Both the position numbers and the translations under genes were made by a program. A DNA stretch of 64,000 bases, from assembly GCA_019359015.1 (NCBI GenBank), contig JAHHID010000001.1, positions 43,274 through 107,273 on the forward strand. Direction: 5' to 3'. The stretch's first letter is position 1. Each line of letters starts with the position of its first letter. This document shows, in pieces, positions 61,129 to 64,000 of the stretch. Origin of the DNA: Spirirestis rafaelensis WJT71-NPBG6. GTDB lineage: Bacteria; Cyanobacteriota; Cyanobacteriia; Cyanobacteriales; Nostocaceae. The notes beneath the pieces are model-generated. The model worked only from the letters and a program-made list of their open reading frames with translations. It had not been told where the DNA came from and did not search any database.

Positions 61129-62346
61129 TTAATAAAGCGATGCCAACACTTTATCGGCTGCCCTTCGGAATGCAGTTGCAGCACCAGCGCTCATGTCGCG
61201 GGGCGCACATACGCGATTCCGCAAATATGCGAGAGTAATCGCTCCGACAGCAGCAGATGCGGGATCGAAACTATCTTTTCCACCAACTCGACCACCGGGT
61301 AATAATGTAGAATTACCACTGATCAGATACTCCGCCAAAAGTCTAAGGTGAAAATCAACAGCTTCTTGAATTGCTGAGGTATCACCCTCTCTTGCCAAAG
61401 CTTGAACCCCAGAGTTTTTTAGTACGTCTTTGATGGCTGCTTCATGATTATCACTCAGTCTTTCGGCGGCTTCTGCCCGATATTGAATTGCCTCACTATC
61501 TGCGGTTTCCAAAGGCAATGAATTTCCTAAAGGTTCTAAGCCGAATCTGCGACGCAAAAGTAAATTGTTGGTGATATTATCCGACTTGACCCGATGATAA
61601 GCAGGACGCTGATTAAGTGCTTCAAACCAAGCATTGATGCGAGGAAAACGCTCATTTCCTTTGATGTGATAACCCCGGTACACGGGTAAATTAGCCGCCA
61701 ATCTGTCTAAATGGGGGCTATACATAATGTCTACTAAGCTAAAGGTTGAAACAAAGTAGGGACCTGGGTATTTAGCTAAGGCTTGCTCAATCTCGTCTAA
61801 TTTAGCTTCAAACTCTGTTTGTAAACTTGCTAACTCGTTAGCATCACTAGTCTGTTCCCGCAGAAATTTGTAGCTAAGACTGAGAAAGCCGTTAGTTTCA
61901 ACATTCTCAATTAGCTCTTTTGCAACGGCGTTTTCCTCTGGATCTTCAGGAAGCAGTGATGGACTGCTAAATCGCTTTTCTAAGGCTAAGAGAATATCCT
62001 TAGATTCATACACTAACTCTTCCTCAATTTTTGCTGCCGGGACAAGGGTTGTAGGAACTAAGTCAGTGTACCATTTGGGTTTGTTACTCAGGTCAATAAA
62101 CTCCGTCGCAAATGGAATTTCCTTTTCTTCTAGAGCGAACCAAACCCGCTCGCAGAAAGGACACCATGAGTTGGTATCTCGATAAAGCAGAACTGGCGGT
62201 GTGGTATCTGGAGGAAGTTTTTCTAAACTGCTGGGTATGGGAGCAGTAGAAGGAGATTGTCCCGGTCTACGCACCCTGCGAGCAGAGGTATTTTGTTGGG
62301 CAATTTCTAACAGTTGTTCCCAATTAGATACTGTGTAAATTGACAT
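61129..62346 (-). CDS. GST-domain protein with CPFC active site and C-terminal extension
   Basis: A 405-residue protein. A 45-residue linker-like N-terminus is followed by a GST domain with NSWCPFCERVWFALEEKEIP (about 60-79, a CPFC redox motif unlike classic GSTs) and YESKDILLALEKRF. After FPRINAWFEALNQRP the GST fold ends and an extra 130-residue helical region follows, ending FRRAADKVLASLY. A glutathionyl-hydroquinone-reductase-like or dethiolase role is possible. It lies 43 bp upstream of sfnG and is probably cotranscribed. Confidence 0.83.
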   Translation of the reverse strand: MSIYTVSNWEQLLEIAQQNTSARRVRRPGQSPSTAPIPSSLEKLPPDTTPPVLLYRDTNSWCPFCERVWFALEEKEIPFATEFIDLSNKPKWYTDLVPTTLVPAAKIEEELVYESKDILLALEKRFSSPSLLPEDPEENAVAKELIENVETNGFLSLSYKFLREQTSDANELASLQTEFEAKLDEIEQALAKYPGPYFVSTFSLVDIMYSPHLDRLAANLPVYRGYHIKGNERFPRINAWFEALNQRPAYHRVKSDNITNNLLLRRRFGLEPLGNSLPLETADSEAIQYRAEAAERLSDNHEAAIKDVLKNSGVQALAREGDTSAIQEAVDFHLRLLAEYLISGNSTLLPGGRVGGKDSFDPASAAVGAITLAYLRNRVCAPRDMSAGAATAFRRAADKVLASLY

Positions 62347-62449
62347 TTGGCACCTCTTTAAAAGTTTCCTAACAAACCGCCTTCAAGTTAACTGCACTGA
62401 CGATGAAAACTGTTTTATACTTAGCGATCGCCTAAATTAGTAGTAGTGG

Positions 62450-62638
62450 TTAAATATCATCACTACTAATTTCGATAGATTTTTTAATTTTATCTTCACT
62501 CGGTAATTCCCAAATATCATCACGTTTTCTCTGTTCTTTATCTACTACTAATTGCAGATGTTGTGGTAACTTCGTTTGTTGCCACACTGACCATAATTCA
62601 CCATCTAACAAGTCTTTTTCAATTTTTCCAAAAAACAT
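62450..62638 (-). CDS. Small hypothetical protein with a strong ribosome site
   Basis: A 62-residue frame with a near-perfect Shine-Dalgarno (AAGGAGG, nine bases before ATG). The sequence is charged (FGKIEKDLLDGELWSVWQQT, then KEQRKRDDIWELPSEDKI) with no membrane segment. I do not recognise it. Its start faces operator copy 12; it may be the first gene of the leftward group. Confidence 0.6.
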   Translation of the reverse strand: MFFGKIEKDLLDGELWSVWQQTKLPQHLQLVVDKEQRKRDDIWELPSEDKIKKSIEISSDDI

Positions 62639-62923
62639 TTATCCATCCTCCTTAGTTTTGATAGAAATAAGAAATTTTTCAAGGATATATTTGCATCGCT
62701 TCTTCATCTAGTTCTGCTTTCTCCCCTGGTGACGCTTGGTCATACTTGCGTTGCTACCAATCTGCAACCTCTAATACTGTTCATCACACCGCAGTTGCCA
62801 TAAACAAAAATCCAAATCCCGTAGCGATGCTCAGACATAGCTTTCAAGAACCCTTGTAAAAGTTTGATTTCGGCAAAAGAATGCAATTGATTTTTCAAGT
62901 AACCGATCTATTACTTAACATAA

Positions 62924-62949
62924 TACTGTAAATTAATCGATATACCGTA
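62924..62949 (+). promoter_or_regulatory. 26-bp palindromic operator, copy 12
   Basis: Arms TACTGT and ACCGTA, 14 bp apart; left half TACTGTAAATTAA is 11 of 13. It is followed by GTATTTAAAG as a possible -10, 150 bp before the oxygenase start. Confidence 0.75.
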
Positions 62950-63068
62950 GTATTTAAAGATATAATTATGAGAGTTACACAAATTGCGCTAAAAAACAAG
63001 GGGTAATGAAAATAAGTGCGATCGCACCAGTTGCACCAATGTGTGCGTCATAATTCTTTTGATGTGAG

Positions 63069-63089
63069 GGTTATGCACCGCGCATAACC
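63069..63089 (+). promoter_or_regulatory. Hairpin just upstream of the oxygenase ribosome site
   Basis: GGTTATGC (63069-63076) and GCATAACC (63082-63089) form an 8-bp stem one base before AGGAGG. It could control access to the ribosome site or be a second protein-binding site. Confidence 0.5.
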
Positions 63090-63098
63090 AGGAGGATC

Positions 63099-64000
63099 AT
63101 GAAAATCTCGCAAGTTCCTATTATTGATATCAGCGGGTTGGTCAAAAAAAGCGGCGATTTGGCGATCGCATCTCAAATCGGGCAAGCGTGCCGCGAGTAC
63201 GGGTTTTTCTATATCGTCGGACATGGTGTGGATGAAAAGTTGCAGCAAAGGCTGGAACAACTCAGCCGACAGTTTTTCGCCCAGGATTTGGAAACTAAGC
63301 TGGAAATTCGCATGGCTTTGGGTGGTAAAGCATGGCGGGGATACTTCCCGGTTGGGGGTGAACTAACATCGGGCAAACCTGACTTGAAAGAAGGTATCTA
63401 CTTTGGTGCGGAATTGGGAGAGAATCACCCACTTGTGCAAGCCCACACTCCTATGCACGGTTCTAATCTCTTCCCTGACAACATACCTTTATTTCGGGAA
63501 ACAGTGCTCGAATATATGGAGACAATCACGCAACTTGGACACACGCTGATGGCTGGTATTGCCCTGAGCTTAGGGCTGGAAGAGTCTTACTTTGCCGACC
63601 GTTACACATCAGACCCTTTGACATTGTTTCGTATCTTTAACTACCCTCCAGATTTATCATTACCTGATGATGAAGATAAATGGGGCGTGGGAGAACACAC
63701 CGACTACGGTGTTTTAACCATTCTCAAACAGGATAACTGCGGCGGATTGCAAGTGAAGTCAAAGTCAGGTTGGATTTCTGCGCCTCCTATTCCCAATTCC
63801 TTTGTGTGTAATATCGGGGATATGCTGGATCGCATGACGGGAGGATTGTATCGTTCTACGCCTCATCGCGTTCAGAACCAGTCTGGAGGCGTAGACGCAA
63901 AGCGGCTTGTCGCCAGACATCGCCTTTCGTTCCCCTTCTTTTTCGATCCGAATTTCGATGTTGAGGTAAAACCGATTCAACTTTCGGGAGTGGTGGTAGA
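63099..64000 (+). CDS. Isopenicillin N synthase-like 2-oxoglutarate/Fe(II) oxygenase, 5' part
   Basis: The first 300 residues are visible; the gene runs off the right edge. The N-terminal DIOX_N domain has VPIIDISGLVKKSG and REYGFFYIVGHGVDEKL. The iron site is H-x-D in GEHTDYGVLTILKQ and the distal His in YRSTPHRVQN, and the R-x-S cosubstrate motif is in RLSFPFFFDP. AGGAGG precedes the ATG. Between NQSG and RHRLSF there are about ten extra residues (GVDAKRLVA region), encoded by a repeat at 63881-63918. The likely role is hydroxylation or desaturation of a small molecule. The AGGAGG and operator copy 12 suggest control by the sulfur regulon. Confidence 0.88.
   Translation, partial: MKISQVPIIDISGLVKKSGDLAIASQIGQACREYGFFYIVGHGVDEKLQQRLEQLSRQFFAQDLETKLEIRMALGGKAWRGYFPVGGELTSGKPDLKEGIYFGAELGENHPLVQAHTPMHGSNLFPDNIPLFRETVLEYMETITQLGHTLMAGIALSLGLEESYFADRYTSDPLTLFRIFNYPPDLSLPDDEDKWGVGEHTDYGVLTILKQDNCGGLQVKSKSGWISAPPIPNSFVCNIGDMLDRMTGGLYRSTPHRVQNQSGGVDAKRLVARHRLSFPFFFDPNFDVEVKPIQLSGVVV
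63881..63918. repeat. Dispersed repeat inserted within the oxygenase gene
   Basis: GTCTGG at 63881-63886 and CCAGAC at 63913-63918 are inverted ends of a repeat whose inner part is GCGTAGACGCAAAGCGGCTT. The same kind of unit is common in heterocystous genomes. The reading frame stays open through it. Confidence 0.65.

Larger units (their letters stand above)
62639..63098. promoter_or_regulatory. Spacer upstream of the oxygenase gene
   Basis: A 460-bp divergent spacer with operator copy 12 (62924-62949) and a hairpin next to the ribosome site (63069-63089). A stretch at 62700-62830 has HIP-like and repeat sequence but no convincing gene. Confidence 0.5.

Noticed and set aside
8192-64000. The missing 5' end of hupS inside the window
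   Set aside because: I looked on the minus strand in the spacers for sequence coding for WLQGGACSGNT and saw none. This was by eye, so a computed search is needed to be certain.
1-64000. tRNA or rRNA genes
   Set aside because: No spacer showed a cloverleaf with a TTCGAATC-type arm or rRNA-like sequence; not excluded by a covariance search.

Overview
The window looks like chromosomal DNA of a filamentous, heterocyst-forming cyanobacterium of the Nostoc/Calothrix/Scytonema kind. The evidence is the dense GCGATCGC (HIP1) octamers, short palindromic repeats typical of these genomes, and a cyanobacterial uptake hydrogenase locus (hupS, hupL, hupW) that is needed only alongside nitrogenase. No tRNA, rRNA or CRISPR array was seen.

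Left part (1-8.2 kb): the hup locus read leftwards. hupL is complete. The 5' end of hupW runs off the left edge and is separated from hupL by an IS200/IS605 element and a glutathione S-transferase gene flanked by inverted 20-bp repeats. hupS lacks its conserved N-terminus: homology stops abruptly at 6377, where a divergent large serine recombinase of the XisF type begins. This is the structure of a programmed excision element inside hupS, with most or all of the rest of the window possibly lying inside it. The missing 5' end of hupS was not found to the right.

Middle and right part (8.6-64 kb): a long organosulfur island. It holds three sulfonate-binding proteins (SsuA type), SsuB, SsuC, the SsuD/SsuE alkanesulfonate monooxygenase pair, SfnG (dimethyl sulfone monooxygenase), two SfnB/DszC-type acyl-CoA-dehydrogenase-like oxygenases, a cysteine-dioxygenase-like thiol dioxygenase, a TauE/SafE exporter, an arylsulfotransferase-like gene, a porin, an AprBA-like flavoprotein/ferredoxin pair, GSTs, aldo/keto reductases, a dienelactone hydrolase and a 2-oxoglutarate-type oxygenase. 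The likely logic is import of sulfonates, oxidation of sulfones and sulfonates to sulfite, then assimilation or export of sulfite.

The main new observation is a 26-bp palindrome (half-site TACGGTAAATTGA followed directly by its reverse complement, core TACGGT-N14-ACCGTA). It occurs at least twelve times, always between genes and next to these sulfur genes from 9.3 to 62.9 kb, usually followed at once by a -10-like box. It would be the operator of a shared regulon. No regulator for it was recognised in the window.

Between about 36 and 48 kb lies a non-sulfur segment: CadD-like transporter, acetyltransferase, an efflux operon (ABC ATPase broken by a 56-bp repeat, ABC-2 permease, MarR, MFS), toxin-antitoxin pairs (YoeB-type, BrnT/BrnA, and a truncated antitoxin), and an unusual 452-residue protein joining a ClpB-like coiled-coil segment to an acyl-carrier-like domain without the carrier serine. 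Several genes are broken or chimeric: a TauE/O-methyltransferase fusion, an ssuA-ntaA junction, a HAD hydrolase with an internal deletion, a frameshifted sfnB and a nonsense-mutated arylsulfotransferase. The island therefore appears to be rearranging and eroding.
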